Shown piece after piece: positions 17,304-26,440 of a stretch of DNA of 64,000 nucleotides; the stretch's first letter is position 1, and each line of letters begins with the position of its first letter. The notes beneath the pieces are model-generated. The model was not told the DNA's origin, ran no database searches, and saw nothing but the letters and a program-made list of their open reading frames with translations. Origin of the DNA: Propioniciclava soli (GTDB taxonomy: Bacteria > Actinomycetota > Actinomycetes > Propionibacteriales > Propionibacteriaceae); contig NZ_JACYOT010000007.1 of NCBI RefSeq assembly GCF_014858005.1, positions 177,890 through 241,889 on the forward strand. The letters run 5' to 3'. The position numbers and the translations under genes are program-made.

Positions 17304-18752
17304 TCACCGGGTGGCGCGGTGCTGCCGGAGGTCGAGCACAGCGAGCAGCAGCGCACCGGTGAGGCACACCGTCACGGCCGCGAAGGCCGCGATGAAGGCG
17401 TCCGCCCAGTCGGCCAGGCCGACGGTCAGGAAGAACACCCCGGTGATCGCCGCGTTGCCCATGGCGGTGGCCGTGCGTTCGACGGTCTGCTTGAGGCCGG
17501 ACGCCGCGCCGCCGTGGGCGGGCGGGATGTCCTGCATGCTCAGGGTCTGGTTCGCCGAGCCCAGGGTCCCCATGCCGAGGCCGATCAGTGCCAGGGGTGC
17601 CGCCAGCCACCAGAACGAGATGCCGGCGGCCCCGATGAGCCAGCCGACGACCAGGCTGAGCAGCGTGGCGCCGATCATGACGCTGATGGCGACCACGACG
17701 AGCCGGCGGCCGTGCTCCATGACGAAGCGGACGGTCCAGATCGCCGCCCAGCCCGACAGGATTGCGTTCGGCAGGCCGATCAGGCCCGCCGCCAGCGCGC
17801 CCACGCCCAGGCCGGACTGCAGGAAGAGCGCGACGACGACGAACGTGCTCGTCACGCCCAGGAACACCGCCCCCGAGACGGCGATGCCGTTGCGGAACGA
17901 CCGGTAGGCGAAGAGGTCCAGGTCGATCAACGGCTCCCCGCCGCGCGCCGCGTAGCGGCGCTCCCACCGCGTCCACCCGAAGCCCAGACCCAGCGCGAGC
18001 GGCAGCAGCAGCCAGGCCCAGGCCGCGCGGGCCATGAAGGGATACATGAGGCCCAGAACGGTCAGCGTCGCCAGCGTGGTTCCCACGGGGTCGAGGTCGA
18101 CGCGGCGGCGGTCGGGCCCGGCCGTCGCCCGCCGCGTCCGCTCGGTCTCGAAGGGGAACCACCGCCACGCGAGCACGATGCCGGCCAGGCCGACCGGCAG
18201 GTAGGTGAAGAACGTCCAGCGCCAGCCGGACGTCGGCCCCACGGCCTCGATGATCGCCCCCGACAGCACCGGGCCCACGGCCACGGACGCCGCCACCACC
18301 AGCCCGAGCAGCGCGAACGCCCGGGCACGCCCGCCGCCGGAGAAGTATTGCTGGATCATGCCGGTGACCTGCGGGGAGTACAGCCCGGCGCCCAGGCCCT
18401 GCACGAGCCGGGCCGCGTTCAGGGCCAGCGGTGAACCGGCCAGGCCGCACGCCAACGAGGCCACGACGAACACCGCCATGCCGACGCAGAAGAGCGAGCC
18501 GCGGCCGAGGACGTCCCCGGCCCGGCCGGCCGGGATGAGGGTGACACCGAGGGCCAGCGCATAGCCGGACAGCACCCACTGGATGTCGGACGGGCTGGCG
18601 CCCAGACCCTCCTCGATGGTGGGCAGCGCGACGTTGACCGACGACACGGCCATGAGCGACATGGCCATGGCCAGCAGCAACACGAAGAGGATCCGCCGCC
18701 GGTCGAAGGTGCGGGCCGTGCCGGGCACGTGGATCGCGTTGCGGTCGGTCAT
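17304..18752 (-). CDS. MFS multidrug exporter, DHA2 (14-TM) type
   Basis: A 482-residue major facilitator protein with about 14 hydrophobic segments. The first helix ends in SSVNVALPTIEEGLG and the next block WVLSGYALALGVTLIPAGRAGD-VLGR is the DHA2 motif region. Motif C is recognisable in VVAASVAVGPVLSGAI. DHA2 carriers are proton-coupled drug or metabolite exporters of the plasma membrane. It ends 12 bases after the inverted repeat at 17251-17292. A weak -10 (TAGAAC) lies 6 bases before the ATG. Substrate not predictable. Confidence 0.9.
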   Translation of the reverse strand: MTDRNAIHVPGTARTFDRRRILFVLLLAMAMSLMAVSSVNVALPTIEEGLGASPSDIQWVLSGYALALGVTLIPAGRAGDVLGRGSLFCVGMAVFVVASLACGLAGSPLALNAARLVQGLGAGLYSPQVTGMIQQYFSGGGRARAFALLGLVVAASVAVGPVLSGAIIEAVGPTSGWRWTFFTYLPVGLAGIVLAWRWFPFETERTRRATAGPDRRRVDLDPVGTTLATLTVLGLMYPFMARAAWAWLLLPLALGLGFGWTRWERRYAARGGEPLIDLDLFAYRSFRNGIAVSGAVFLGVTSTFVVVALFLQSGLGVGALAAGLIGLPNAILSGWAAIWTVRFVMEHGRRLVVVAISVMIGATLLSLVVGWLIGAAGISFWWLAAPLALIGLGMGTLGSANQTLSMQDIPPAHGGAASGLKQTVERTATAMGNAAITGVFFLTVGLADWADAFIAAFAAVTVCLTGALLLAVLDLRQHRATR

Positions 18753-18764
18753 GCCGTCGTTCTA

Positions 18765-19895
18765 TCACGCGGGTGGTGTCAGCACCCCCGCGACGTAGTG
18801 GTGGTCGGGGCCCTCCGGGGGCGGCAGGGCGACTGTTGCGGCCTCTGCGAGATCGGGCAGCGTCCGGGTGGACAGGCGTGCCGGCCCCTGCTCGACCTGC
18901 GTGACGACGAACAACGCCGTGGGCGTGGCGGCCGCCGTCAGCAGCCCCTCGCCGACGTCGACGCCGCTCACCGCGCCGTCGGCGCCGACGCGGCTCACCG
19001 TCCGGTAGTCGCGCGTCGGGCGGAAGGCCGGATTCATGAAGGTGTGGGTGACGTACAGGTCGCCCGCCACGTCGAGGAGCAGGCTCGGCGCGGGCGCATC
19101 CAGGGCCACCCGGGTCTCCTGGCCGGTGGTCGGCACGACCGAGATGAGCGCATCGCCCTCGACCTCCGCGTCGCCGGCCTGGCCGAGCGTGCCGGTGAGG
19201 TGGAGGGTGTCGCCCTGCACGACGGCGCCGCCGAAGGCCACGGTGTCGGGCCACTCCACCCGATCACGCTCGGCGAGCGTGGCGGCGTCCAGGGTGAGCA
19301 GGACGCCGACGTCCCGCGCGCGCCCCATCGTCCGCCCGAGGGCGTACACCACCTCGCCGTGCGCGACGAGGTGGGTCAGGTCGAGCTCGGCGAAGGACGC
19401 CTCGGCCACCACCGCGCCGGCGGTCGTGCGCCGCCGCACCTCGGCGGCGCCGTTGCGGGTGTTGGTGGTGACGATGTCGCCGTCCACCTCGACGATCGCG
19501 CGGATCACCGGTTCGTCGACCGCCAGCGCCGCGGAGCTGCAGGCGGCCGTGTCGTAGCGCACCAGCTCGGTCCTGCTGCGCTGGGCGTCGCCGTTGGCGG
19601 CGAGCCACACGTGACCGTCGCCGCGGGCGATGACCTCACCCGGGGCCGCCTCCAGCCCCTGGTGGGGCAGGGTCTGCTCCCCCACGACGGCGCCGTCGCG
19701 GACGAACACCACCGTGCTCGTCCGGGCGTCCTGGCTCGACCAGAGCAGCGCGGCGTCCCAGCCACCCGCGGGGCAGCCGGCGTCGGCGGCCGTCGTCGGG
19801 GTGGCCGGCATGATGCCGCAGGACGCGGTGAGCGTCGCCGCCGCGAGGGCGACGGCGACGCCCAGGGCGCGGGCGAGGGAACCCGGGGTGCTCAT
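18765..19895 (-). CDS. Secreted lipoprotein, probable beta-propeller, unknown function
   Basis: A 376-residue protein. I do not recognise the family. The start at 19895 gives a signal peptide ending in the lipobox TASC (Cys about residue 26), so it should be anchored to the outer face of the membrane. The rest is all-beta in appearance, with spaced short strands (VVFVRDGAVVGEQTL, HVWLAANGDAQRS, DLYVTHTFMNPA) suggestive of a propeller. It follows the papain-like hydrolase gene by 14 bases on the same strand, so the two secreted proteins may be made together. Confidence 0.7.
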   Translation of the reverse strand: MSTPGSLARALGVAVALAAATLTASCGIMPATPTTAADAGCPAGGWDAALLWSSQDARTSTVVFVRDGAVVGEQTLPHQGLEAAPGEVIARGDGHVWLAANGDAQRSRTELVRYDTAACSSAALAVDEPVIRAIVEVDGDIVTTNTRNGAAEVRRRTTAGAVVAEASFAELDLTHLVAHGEVVYALGRTMGRARDVGVLLTLDAATLAERDRVEWPDTVAFGGAVVQGDTLHLTGTLGQAGDAEVEGDALISVVPTTGQETRVALDAPAPSLLLDVAGDLYVTHTFMNPAFRPTRDYRTVSRVGADGAVSGVDVGEGLLTAAATPTALFVVTQVEQGPARLSTRTLPDLAEAATVALPPPEGPDHHYVAGVLTPPA

Positions 19896-19909
19896 GGGGG
19901 CGTCCCCGT

Positions 19910-20563
19910 TCAGGACTTGCGCCAGAGCAGCGACACCTGGTTGTTGTTGACCAGCTCCATGGGGTGCACCGCCCCCCAGTAGGCCGAGGTGTTCAGGTCG
20001 ATGCCGAAGTTGTCCTTGTAGGACGCCCACACGAGGTGGGAGCAGTAGAAGCTGTTGCGGGTGCCGGTGTTGAAGTAGTTCCAGTTGTAGGGCTTGCCGC
20101 GCTGGCCGTAGGCCCACCCGGCGGCCGTCGCGTCCTGGGCGCTCGAGGTGGCCTTCGTGGTGACGGCGTACGCCTGCGACTTCGTGGAGTTCCAGTTGTT
20201 GGAGCCGGTGACGACGCCGCCGGACACGGCCTCCACGACGGTGGAGGAGCTGTAGATGATGGCGGCGTGGCCGGTGGGGATCAGGTTCTTGAACGCGTCC
20301 GGGGTGACGAGGATGACGCCCTTGCGGGTCGGGTAGCTGCCGTAGGAGGCCAGCGGCGAGGCGGCTCCGGTACGCACGGACGCCTTCGGATCGATCGAGA
20401 CGGGCAGCGTGTCGGCGCGGGCCACCAGGGCGGCGGTGGTGGCCGCGTCGCTGGCGCTCATCGCGTTCGGTGCGGGGGCGGCATGCGCGGCGGCGGGGAG
20501 GGCCAGGGGGGCGGCCAGGGCCAGCCCTAGGCCGACGGTCAGCTTGGCGAGGAATTGCTTCAT
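19910..20563 (-). CDS. Secreted permuted papain-like (YiiX/YebB-type NlpC/P60) hydrolase
   Basis: A 217-residue protein with a Sec signal peptide (cleavage after AAAHA, about residue 28). The catalytic order is permuted: the His comes first in PTGHAAIIYS (about residue 98) and the Cys later in FYCSHLVWASYKD (about residue 174), as in YiiX/YebB and related circularly permuted NlpC/P60 enzymes, which act on peptidoglycan peptides or lipid amides. The terminal Trp/Tyr-rich segment (KPYNWNYFN) is typical. It is probably extracellular. Confidence 0.85.
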   Translation of the reverse strand: MKQFLAKLTVGLGLALAAPLALPAAAHAAPAPNAMSASDAATTAALVARADTLPVSIDPKASVRTGAASPLASYGSYPTRKGVILVTPDAFKNLIPTGHAAIIYSSSTVVEAVSGGVVTGSNNWNSTKSQAYAVTTKATSSAQDATAAGWAYGQRGKPYNWNYFNTGTRNSFYCSHLVWASYKDNFGIDLNTSAYWGAVHPMELVNNNQVSLLWRKS

Positions 20564-20632
20564 GGGGGGCTCCGTTCGGGTGTTCGCAGCTGGGGGACGT
20601 CGGCGGGACGACCTGCGAGCACGCTAGAACGG

Positions 20633-20665
20633 CTCCGACCGCAGCCGGAAGGGCTGCGGTCGGAG
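20633..20665 (-). terminator. Terminator hairpin of the PPi-PEPCK gene
   Basis: A perfect 14-bp stem (arms 20633-20646 and 20652-20665, CTCCGACCGCAGCC and complement) has a 5-base loop. It lies 36 bases beyond the stop of the minus-strand PEP carboxykinase gene. Confidence 0.75.
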
Positions 20666-20700
20666 ACTGGCTGAAAGCTAACGAGACGCCGGAACGGGGC

Positions 20701-23700
20701 TCACAAGGGCTGGCGACCCAGGGTGCCGACGAGTCGCTGACGGTAGTCCGAGGACTGCCGGTCGGCCAGGAACGCGCGGGTGTCCTCGAGCCGTTCGGCG
20801 AGCCCGAGCCGCTCGGCGGCCTCCTCGTTGTCGGGGTTCTCGAGGAAATCCTCGAGCGCCCCCACGGCCCGGTCGGAGCGACGGACGTCCTCGGCCTGCT
20901 TGGCGTCCAGCCGCGCGGCGTACCAGTCGCTGGACGCGATGGCGTCGCGCTCGAACTGGGCCCGGAAGGCGTCGTCGGCGAGCGTGAGACCGTCCGCCGT
21001 CGCCCCGTTCGCCATCACCTCGAGCAGCGCCCGCAGCGGCGGGATCGCAAACTCGACGGTTCCGTCATCGAAGTAGGCGCGCGCGACCCGCTCGTGGGTC
21101 TTCACGATCGTGGCCATCGATTCGGCGAAGGTGTCGACGTCCTGCAGCTCCGGCTGCAGCATCTCCGGGGTGAAGACGACGTTGGGGTGCAGGAAGATGC
21201 GCCCGAAGTAGGTCGTCGCGAACGCCTCGTTCATGCGGTAGCCCAAGCGGCTCGCCGCGACGGTCGCCCCCTGGTGCTCGAAGTCCGTCAGGCGCTCGAG
21301 GAAACCGTGCTCGATGAGGTTGGCGGCCGTCCGCTCCTGGGGTGTCATGCGGCTGAACAGCTCGGGCACGAGCATCGAGAAGTCGTGGTCGATGCGCATC
21401 TTCGGGCCGATGTACCCCGCGGAGCTGAGCCAGCCGTCATAGCCGGTCAGCGCGAAGGACAGGAAGGCGGCGTTGAGGTCGAAGATGGCCGGCAACGCGT
21501 TGAACGGGGCCTTCGTCATGGCGCCCTCCGAGCCGGCGCCCGTCGTCGAGGGCGACTTGCCGGTCATCGAGCTGATGAACTCCATGAAGAGCTCCGGCAA
21601 CTCCATGTAGTGCAGCGGGTTGTAGGTGCACAACGGCGGGACGCCCGGCTCGGCCGGGTTGTTCCGACGCCCGGCGGCCACCACGTCCACCGGTGCCGGG
21701 CAGGGCTCCGAGGTCGGACGCCGCAGACCCATCGCCAGCGACGTGACGGCGCTCGCCGTGCCCGTGGGGTCGGTGAGGTCGGGCCGCGTCTGCAGGTAGC
21801 GCGGGTTCTTCGAGCGCTGGCCGTTCACCAGCCGCGGGTTGGCCGAGCACACGAAGTAGGTGGGCCCCTCACCCTCCGGGCGGTTCGCGACGTCGGCGAT
21901 CAGGTCGGCCATGGGCTCGGTGAACTCGCTGAACGCCTGCACGTCCTGCACCATCGCCCGCGCGTCGTCGGACGTCAGCGGCTGGAAGTTCGAGATGAAC
22001 GTCCCCGGCTCCGCCATGTCCTTCTCGGTCTGCTTGTCGTAGCCGCGGTGGATCGCGTCGTCGGGGCGCTGGAACAGCTTCATCTCGCAGTTCTGCAACA
22101 CCTTGCGCGGGCGGTCGGACGCCGAGGCGTCCACGGTCGACACCGAGCCCGCGGGCACCACGACGGACGCCGTGATGTCGTCCTCGGTCTGCACCTTGTA
22201 CGCAGCCGAGAAGTCCGGCCGCAGGCTGAACAGGCGCCAGCTGCCGTCGGCCTCGAAGCCGACGCGCAGGTAGTTCGCGACGATCTCCTCCCCGTCCAGC
22301 CGCAGGGCGTTGCCCTCGCGTCCGTTGAGCATCCGCACGCTGAAGTGCTCGCGCCAGTCCTCACCCCACTCGGGCCGGTGGAACCGCTTGACCGTGAACA
22401 ACAGCTCCTTGATGTGCGCGGGGATGCGCTCGAGACGCTTGTTGTGCGCGTCGGAGAACGCGGACGACGGCGTCATCAGCTTGATGACCGAGCCCAGGCT
22501 CCGCTCGGTGCTGAGGACGCCGCGGTGGTCGACGCCGTTGGCGGCCGCATCGGCGAAGCGCTGCGAGTAGTCCCGGTCGATGAGGGCCTGGACGGCGTCC
22601 ATGTCCTCCTCGAAGTCGGACACGAAGCTGGTGCCGAACACGAACGCGTCGAGGATGGACTTGCTGATCTCGCTCTTGCCGCCGCCGGAGACCGTGGCCG
22701 GCTTGTGGCAGTGCGTCGGGCTGGGCGTGGTGCCGACGAGGTGCCAACTCGTCTTGTCCGTCTCCCGGTGCTTGGCGTGGATGCGGTAACCGTTCGGCAA
22801 CAGGTAGTGGTGATTGGCGAGCAGCGGGATCTGACCGGCGCCCTCGGCCGTGTCCCAGCTGATCGTCTGGTCGCCCATGGAGAAGGTCGCCCGCGCGGGC
22901 ACGATGGTGATGTGCGGCCAGTGCGCGTCCAGCGCGTGTCCTTCGGGCTGGAGCTGGAACCGCTCCGGATCCCGCGCCACGACGTCGGCGACCGTGTAGT
23001 CCTCGGGCGTGCGGTCGTCGGTCCAGGTCGTCCCCAGGTTGTAGGCCGGGAAGCACAGGGCACCGCCGGCGTGCTCCTCCTCCGCCGCACCCAGCAGGTT
23101 CGCGGAGTAGGAGATCTGGGTCTTGACCTCCTTCTTGCAGTAGCCGAAGTAGTTGTCGGCGATCACGGTCGCGATGACGCCGCGCTCGTCGCGGATGCAC
23201 AGCTTGAACGCGCTGCCGTTGTTGTAGAGCTCGTCCTCGGACTCCCAGCACTGCCCGTCGCGCTGCTGGCGCTCGGTGGCCTCGCTGACGTGCGGCAGGC
23301 CCAGCTCCTTCTTGGTGAGCTTCGTCAGGTGCGGGGCGAGCACGACCAGGCCGGTGTGGCCGGTCCAGTGCCGGGGGTCGAGGGAGGCGTCGTTCTCGGG
23401 GAGGTAGGGATCCCCGGCGTTGCCGAAGATCGCCTCGACGAAGTCGAGGTTGGAGACCAGGCCGCCGGGCACGATGAACCGCACCTCGAGGCGACGCTCG
23501 TGCATGACCCCGGGCACCTCGGGTTGCACCAGGGGGCGCAGCAGCAGGGAGACGAAACACTCGGCCGGCTGGTCGGTGGCGGACGTCCAGGGCAGGCGCA
23601 TCCACTCGGCGGGGGCGTCGAAGGCGGCCTCGAAGATGCGCGAGGCGGCGTCCTTGCTGACGGCGATCTTGTCGTCGGGGATCGGCAGGCCGCCCTCGGC

Positions 23701-24090
23701 GATGTGGAAGACGCCGGCCGTGGTGCGGCGGTCGTTGGCCGGGTTGTGGAGGACGCCGTTCACGAGGCGGTAGCTGGAGAGCAGGCTGGAGTTGAACTCG
23801 TCGGCGTCCAGGGGCAGGGACAGCTCGCGCGCCAGGCCCGGCTGGTCGAGCACGAGGGTGCGGCGGGGCAGCTGGGGCGAGCCGGAGGCGTCCGCCAGGT
23901 AGTCGTCGAGGAAGTGCTGGATGCGGCCGTCGGTGGGGGAGAGTCGCTCGGAGAGGCGCCGGGCCATCTCGCGCTGGCGGGCCAGCAACGGGGCCACGAC
24001 GTGCTGACCCTCGTCCCCCTCGGCGTTCACCGGCGACTGGCCGATGAGGGCGAGGCGGAGGTTCAGGGCGGCGGTGGAAGCAGAGCTCAT
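20701..24090 (-). CDS. Diphosphate-dependent phosphoenolpyruvate carboxykinase (PEP carboxytransphosphorylase)
   Basis: This 1129-residue protein is far larger than GTP- (about 600) or ATP-type (about 540) PEP carboxykinases. Its length and the block TVSGGGKSEISKS (about residues 463-477) match the ~130-kDa PPi-type enzyme of Propionibacterium freudenreichii and Entamoeba, to my recollection. The enzyme interconverts PEP + CO2 + Pi with oxaloacetate + PPi (EC 4.1.1.38) and feeds the Wood-Werkman propionate route or anaplerosis. The gene is monocistronic: GGGAGG lies upstream of ATG 24090 and a strong hairpin sits after the stop. No signal peptide or membrane segment is present. The identification rests on recalled family features, not on a search. 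Confidence 0.82.
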   Translation of the reverse strand: MSSASTAALNLRLALIGQSPVNAEGDEGQHVVAPLLARQREMARRLSERLSPTDGRIQHFLDDYLADASGSPQLPRRTLVLDQPGLARELSLPLDADEFNSSLLSSYRLVNGVLHNPANDRRTTAGVFHIAEGGLPIPDDKIAVSKDAASRIFEAAFDAPAEWMRLPWTSATDQPAECFVSLLLRPLVQPEVPGVMHERRLEVRFIVPGGLVSNLDFVEAIFGNAGDPYLPENDASLDPRHWTGHTGLVVLAPHLTKLTKKELGLPHVSEATERQQRDGQCWESEDELYNNGSAFKLCIRDERGVIATVIADNYFGYCKKEVKTQISYSANLLGAAEEEHAGGALCFPAYNLGTTWTDDRTPEDYTVADVVARDPERFQLQPEGHALDAHWPHITIVPARATFSMGDQTISWDTAEGAGQIPLLANHHYLLPNGYRIHAKHRETDKTSWHLVGTTPSPTHCHKPATVSGGGKSEISKSILDAFVFGTSFVSDFEEDMDAVQALIDRDYSQRFADAAANGVDHRGVLSTERSLGSVIKLMTPSSAFSDAHNKRLERIPAHIKELLFTVKRFHRPEWGEDWREHFSVRMLNGREGNALRLDGEEIVANYLRVGFEADGSWRLFSLRPDFSAAYKVQTEDDITASVVVPAGSVSTVDASASDRPRKVLQNCEMKLFQRPDDAIHRGYDKQTEKDMAEPGTFISNFQPLTSDDARAMVQDVQAFSEFTEPMADLIADVANRPEGEGPTYFVCSANPRLVNGQRSKNPRYLQTRPDLTDPTGTASAVTSLAMGLRRPTSEPCPAPVDVVAAGRRNNPAEPGVPPLCTYNPLHYMELPELFMEFISSMTGKSPSTTGAGSEGAMTKAPFNALPAIFDLNAAFLSFALTGYDGWLSSAGYIGPKMRIDHDFSMLVPELFSRMTPQERTAANLIEHGFLERLTDFEHQGATVAASRLGYRMNEAFATTYFGRIFLHPNVVFTPEMLQPELQDVDTFAESMATIVKTHERVARAYFDDGTVEFAIPPLRALLEVMANGATADGLTLADDAFRAQFERDAIASSDWYAARLDAKQAEDVRRSDRAVGALEDFLENPDNEEAAERLGLAERLEDTRAFLADRQSSDYRQRLVGTLGRQPL

Positions 24091-24292
24091 GCGTCCATCC
24101 TCCCTTCTCGGCGCCGGCTCCGGGCACCGTTGGGCGGATTGTCATCGAACAGTCACACGGGACGCGGCACCGATGCCGCGAGCCGCGCGGCACCGGTGGT
24201 GCCGGGCGGGGCGACGGGTCTGGGAGGATGGACGCGTGCCCGGGCCGGCAGGCCGCGGGTGGGGGCCGGAAACAGAGCAGGCGAGGAGAGGC

Positions 24293-24574
24293 ATGGCGGA
24301 CGGACGCAGCATCGTGGTGTTCCACCCGACGTCGTACCGGGATTCGCGCCCCATCGGGGAGCGGTTCCGCGACGGCGACGTCGTCCTGTGCGACCTGAGC
24401 TGGTTGGAGCCCGACGAGGCGCACCGCCTGGTGGACTTCGTCGCCGGGCTGGTGTTCGGCCTCGGCGGCAACATCGACAAGGTGACCGCGCACGTGCTCG
24501 TCCTGGCGCCCCCGGGGGTGACCGTGCTGGACGACGCCGAGCACCTCACGGGCTCCTTCTACAACCAGAGCTGA
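24293..24574 (+). CDS. sepF: SepF-domain cell-division protein, short form
   Basis: A 93-residue protein consisting only of the SepF core (SIVVFHPTSYRDSRPIGERF, then VVLCDLSWLEPDEAHRLVDFVAGLVFGLGG). SepF links FtsZ to the membrane. Standard actinobacterial SepF is about 150-200 residues, with an N-terminal membrane-binding helix and a linker, both missing here. It is also far from a ftsZ/yggS cluster. It may therefore be a paralogue that modifies FtsZ assembly without anchoring it. ATG 24293 follows GAGGAGAG; longer in-frame starts lack family resemblance. Confidence 0.82.
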   Translation: MADGRSIVVFHPTSYRDSRPIGERFRDGDVVLCDLSWLEPDEAHRLVDFVAGLVFGLGGNIDKVTAHVLVLAPPGVTVLDDAEHLTGSFYNQS

Positions 24575-24910
24575 CCGACGCGGGGGAGCCCTGAGTCCTT
24601 TCCTGAGAAAATTCCCCAGCGGTGCTCGGCATGCCGGCCGAGCGGAGCAGGTGGGACGAGGGCGTGGCCCGGCCGTGGCAGGGGGCTGTGGCTAGGGGCT
24701 GTGATGGGAGCGGGGGTTGGCTGCTGACGCCCCGGGTGTCGAGGAGGCCCGGATTGCCTGAGAGATTCTTGGCGAACTCTTGCATCGCGTCGCCCGGCCC
24801 CGTACCGTCAGCGGAAACCCCCGCGACCGTGTGCCCCCGCACCGCAGCAGCCGCCGGACCGGGACTGCAGGGACGCACCGGAGCGGGACCTCGACGGAAG
24901 GATGACGACG
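24575..24910. other. Gap between sepF and rpf, with a small hairpin
   Basis: A 7-bp hairpin (GCTCGGC/GCCGAGC, 24624-24643) 50 bases after sepF may be its terminator. The rest is the upstream region of the Rpf gene. I looked for a c-di-AMP riboswitch, common before rpf genes, and found no convincing match. No gene is seen. Confidence 0.55.
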
Positions 24911-25627
24911 ATGAGCATGCGCAGGTTCGTGACCCGCACCACCGTGACCGCCGCGGCGACGGGCGGGCTGGTGTTGGGCGGCATGGTGGCCGCCCCCAGC
25001 GCGCAAGCATTCGACCTGGCGGTGTGGGATCGGGTGGCCCAGTGCGAGTCGACCGGCAACTGGGCCATCAACACGGGCAACGGCTACTACGGCGGGCTCC
25101 AGTTCTCGGCGTCGACCTGGCGCGCCTACGGCGGCGCCGAGTACGCGTCCTACGCCCACCAGGCGAGCAAGGCCCAGCAGATCGCGATCGCGCGGCGCAC
25201 GCTGGCCGCGCAGGGGCCGGGGGCCTGGCCGACCTGTTCGCGACGCGCCGGCCTGACGCGTGACAACGGTGGGGCCGACCGCAACGCGGTGCCGGTCGAC
25301 TCCGGCAGCGCGCCCAGCCGGGGCGTCGACCGCCCCCCGGTGCCTGCACCGGCCCCGGCGCCGGCCACCGGCAAGCTCGCCGAGGACGGCAAGCTCGGCC
25401 CGGCGACCACCCGGGCGCTGCAGCGGTGGGTGGGCGCGAGCCCGGACGGCCGGTGGGGTCCGGCGACCACGCGGGCCCTCCAGGCGAAGGTCGGCGCGCG
25501 CGTCGACGGACGCCGCGGGCCCGAGACCACCCGCAAGACCCAGGCGTTGATCGGCCACCCGCAGACCGGCGTGTGGGGGTCGAGCACCACCCTGGCCCTG
25601 CAGCGCTACCTCAACCAGCAGGGCTGA
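24911..25627 (+). CDS. Resuscitation-promoting factor-like muralytic enzyme with peptidoglycan-binding repeats
   Basis: A 238-residue secreted protein. Residues 1-33 are a signal peptide (ends PSAQA). The Rpf domain spans about residues 35-110, with the catalytic Glu46 in QCESTGNW and the motif GGLQFSASTWRAYGG. A Pro/Ala linker follows, then four short peptidoglycan_binding_1-like units, each ending in (W/L/R)GP-TTR-LQ (for example DGRWGPATTRALQAKVG). Rpf proteins cut peptidoglycan and wake dormant cells. Start: ATG 24911 has GGAAGG nine bases upstream, whereas ATG 24902 would abut it. Confidence 0.92.
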   Translation: MSMRRFVTRTTVTAAATGGLVLGGMVAAPSAQAFDLAVWDRVAQCESTGNWAINTGNGYYGGLQFSASTWRAYGGAEYASYAHQASKAQQIAIARRTLAAQGPGAWPTCSRRAGLTRDNGGADRNAVPVDSGSAPSRGVDRPPVPAPAPAPATGKLAEDGKLGPATTRALQRWVGASPDGRWGPATTRALQAKVGARVDGRRGPETTRKTQALIGHPQTGVWGSSTTLALQRYLNQQG

Positions 25628-25731
25628 CCCGGACGCCCGCGGTGGCGGGCGGCATCAGGGCCGCCCGGAGCGATCCCTGAAAGCGGGCCCACCCCCTGTT
25701 GGCTCGACAGGGGGTGGGGGAGGATCGAGCC

Positions 25732-26325
25732 ATGACGCAGTCACAGCCCCACCCGCACGACCCGCAATCGCCCGATCCGGAACACGGCCAGCAGCGGCGC
25801 CCGTCGGCGCAGACCGCCTGGCAGAATCCCGCGGACGCGCCGCCCCCGTTCCCGCAGCCGCAGTACACGCAGCCGCAGTCGACGCAGCCCCCGTTCGCGG
25901 CGGGGCACCCGGGCAACCTGTACGCGGGGCGTCCGCAGGGTCAGGTGCCCCTGGCGGGGCGCCAGCCGATCGACGCCCAGGAGCGGACGTGGGCCGTGGT
26001 CGCCCACCTGTCCTCGGTGATCGCCTGGGCGGTCTCGGCGGGCTGGCTCAGCTTCGTCGGCCCGCTCGTCATCTACCTGCTGCAGAAGGACCGCTCGCGA
26101 TTCGTTCGCAACGCCTCGTCGGGGGCGTTCAACTTTGCGGTGAGCATGGCGATCGTGTCGATCCTCGGGTGGATCCTCACGTTCACGTTCGTGGGCGCGG
26201 TGATCGGCATCCCGATGATCGTGGTCGGCGGCCTGGGATCCCTGGTGCTCGGCATCATCGGCGCCCTCCGCGCCGCCAAGGACGAGCCCTACACCTACCC
26301 CCTGCAGATCCGCATCCTCTCCTGA
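25732..26325 (+). CDS. DUF4870 small membrane protein
   Basis: A 197-residue protein. The N-terminal third (about residues 1-75) is rich in Gln and Pro and probably disordered. The remainder is the DUF4870 domain: WAVVAHLSSVIAWAVSAGWLS, then FVGPLVIYLLQKDRSRFVRN and two more hydrophobic segments, typical of this three- to four-helix family. The function is unknown. ATG 25732 follows GGGGAGG at 25714-25720. Confidence 0.85.
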   Translation: MTQSQPHPHDPQSPDPEHGQQRRPSAQTAWQNPADAPPPFPQPQYTQPQSTQPPFAAGHPGNLYAGRPQGQVPLAGRQPIDAQERTWAVVAHLSSVIAWAVSAGWLSFVGPLVIYLLQKDRSRFVRNASSGAFNFAVSMAIVSILGWILTFTFVGAVIGIPMIVVGGLGSLVLGIIGALRAAKDEPYTYPLQIRILS

Positions 26326-26357
26326 CCGCCCCTGGCGGCCGCGACACGCTCGCTTGT

Positions 26358-26393
26358 GTCTCAAACTCCAGGTTCGGTAGCGGAGTTTGAGAC
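26358..26393. repeat. Perfect 12-bp inverted repeat
   Basis: Arms GTCTCAAACTCC (26358-26369) and GGAGTTTGAGAC (26382-26393) enclose a 12-base loop, 33 bases after the DUF4870 stop. It could terminate that gene, although it lacks a T-run and ends in AT-rich arms unlike the other terminators here. Confidence 0.7.
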
Positions 26394-26440
26394 CCAAACC
26401 GGAGTGTGAGCCTGGAGGCGCGCGACGCAGGACCGCAGGC

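Noticed and set aside
24575..24910. c-di-AMP (ydaO-type) riboswitch before the rpf gene
   Set aside because: Only fragments such as GGCGAAC and CCGTCAGC are present. The GGGGGAACC and GGGGUGAAU elements and proper pairing are missing.
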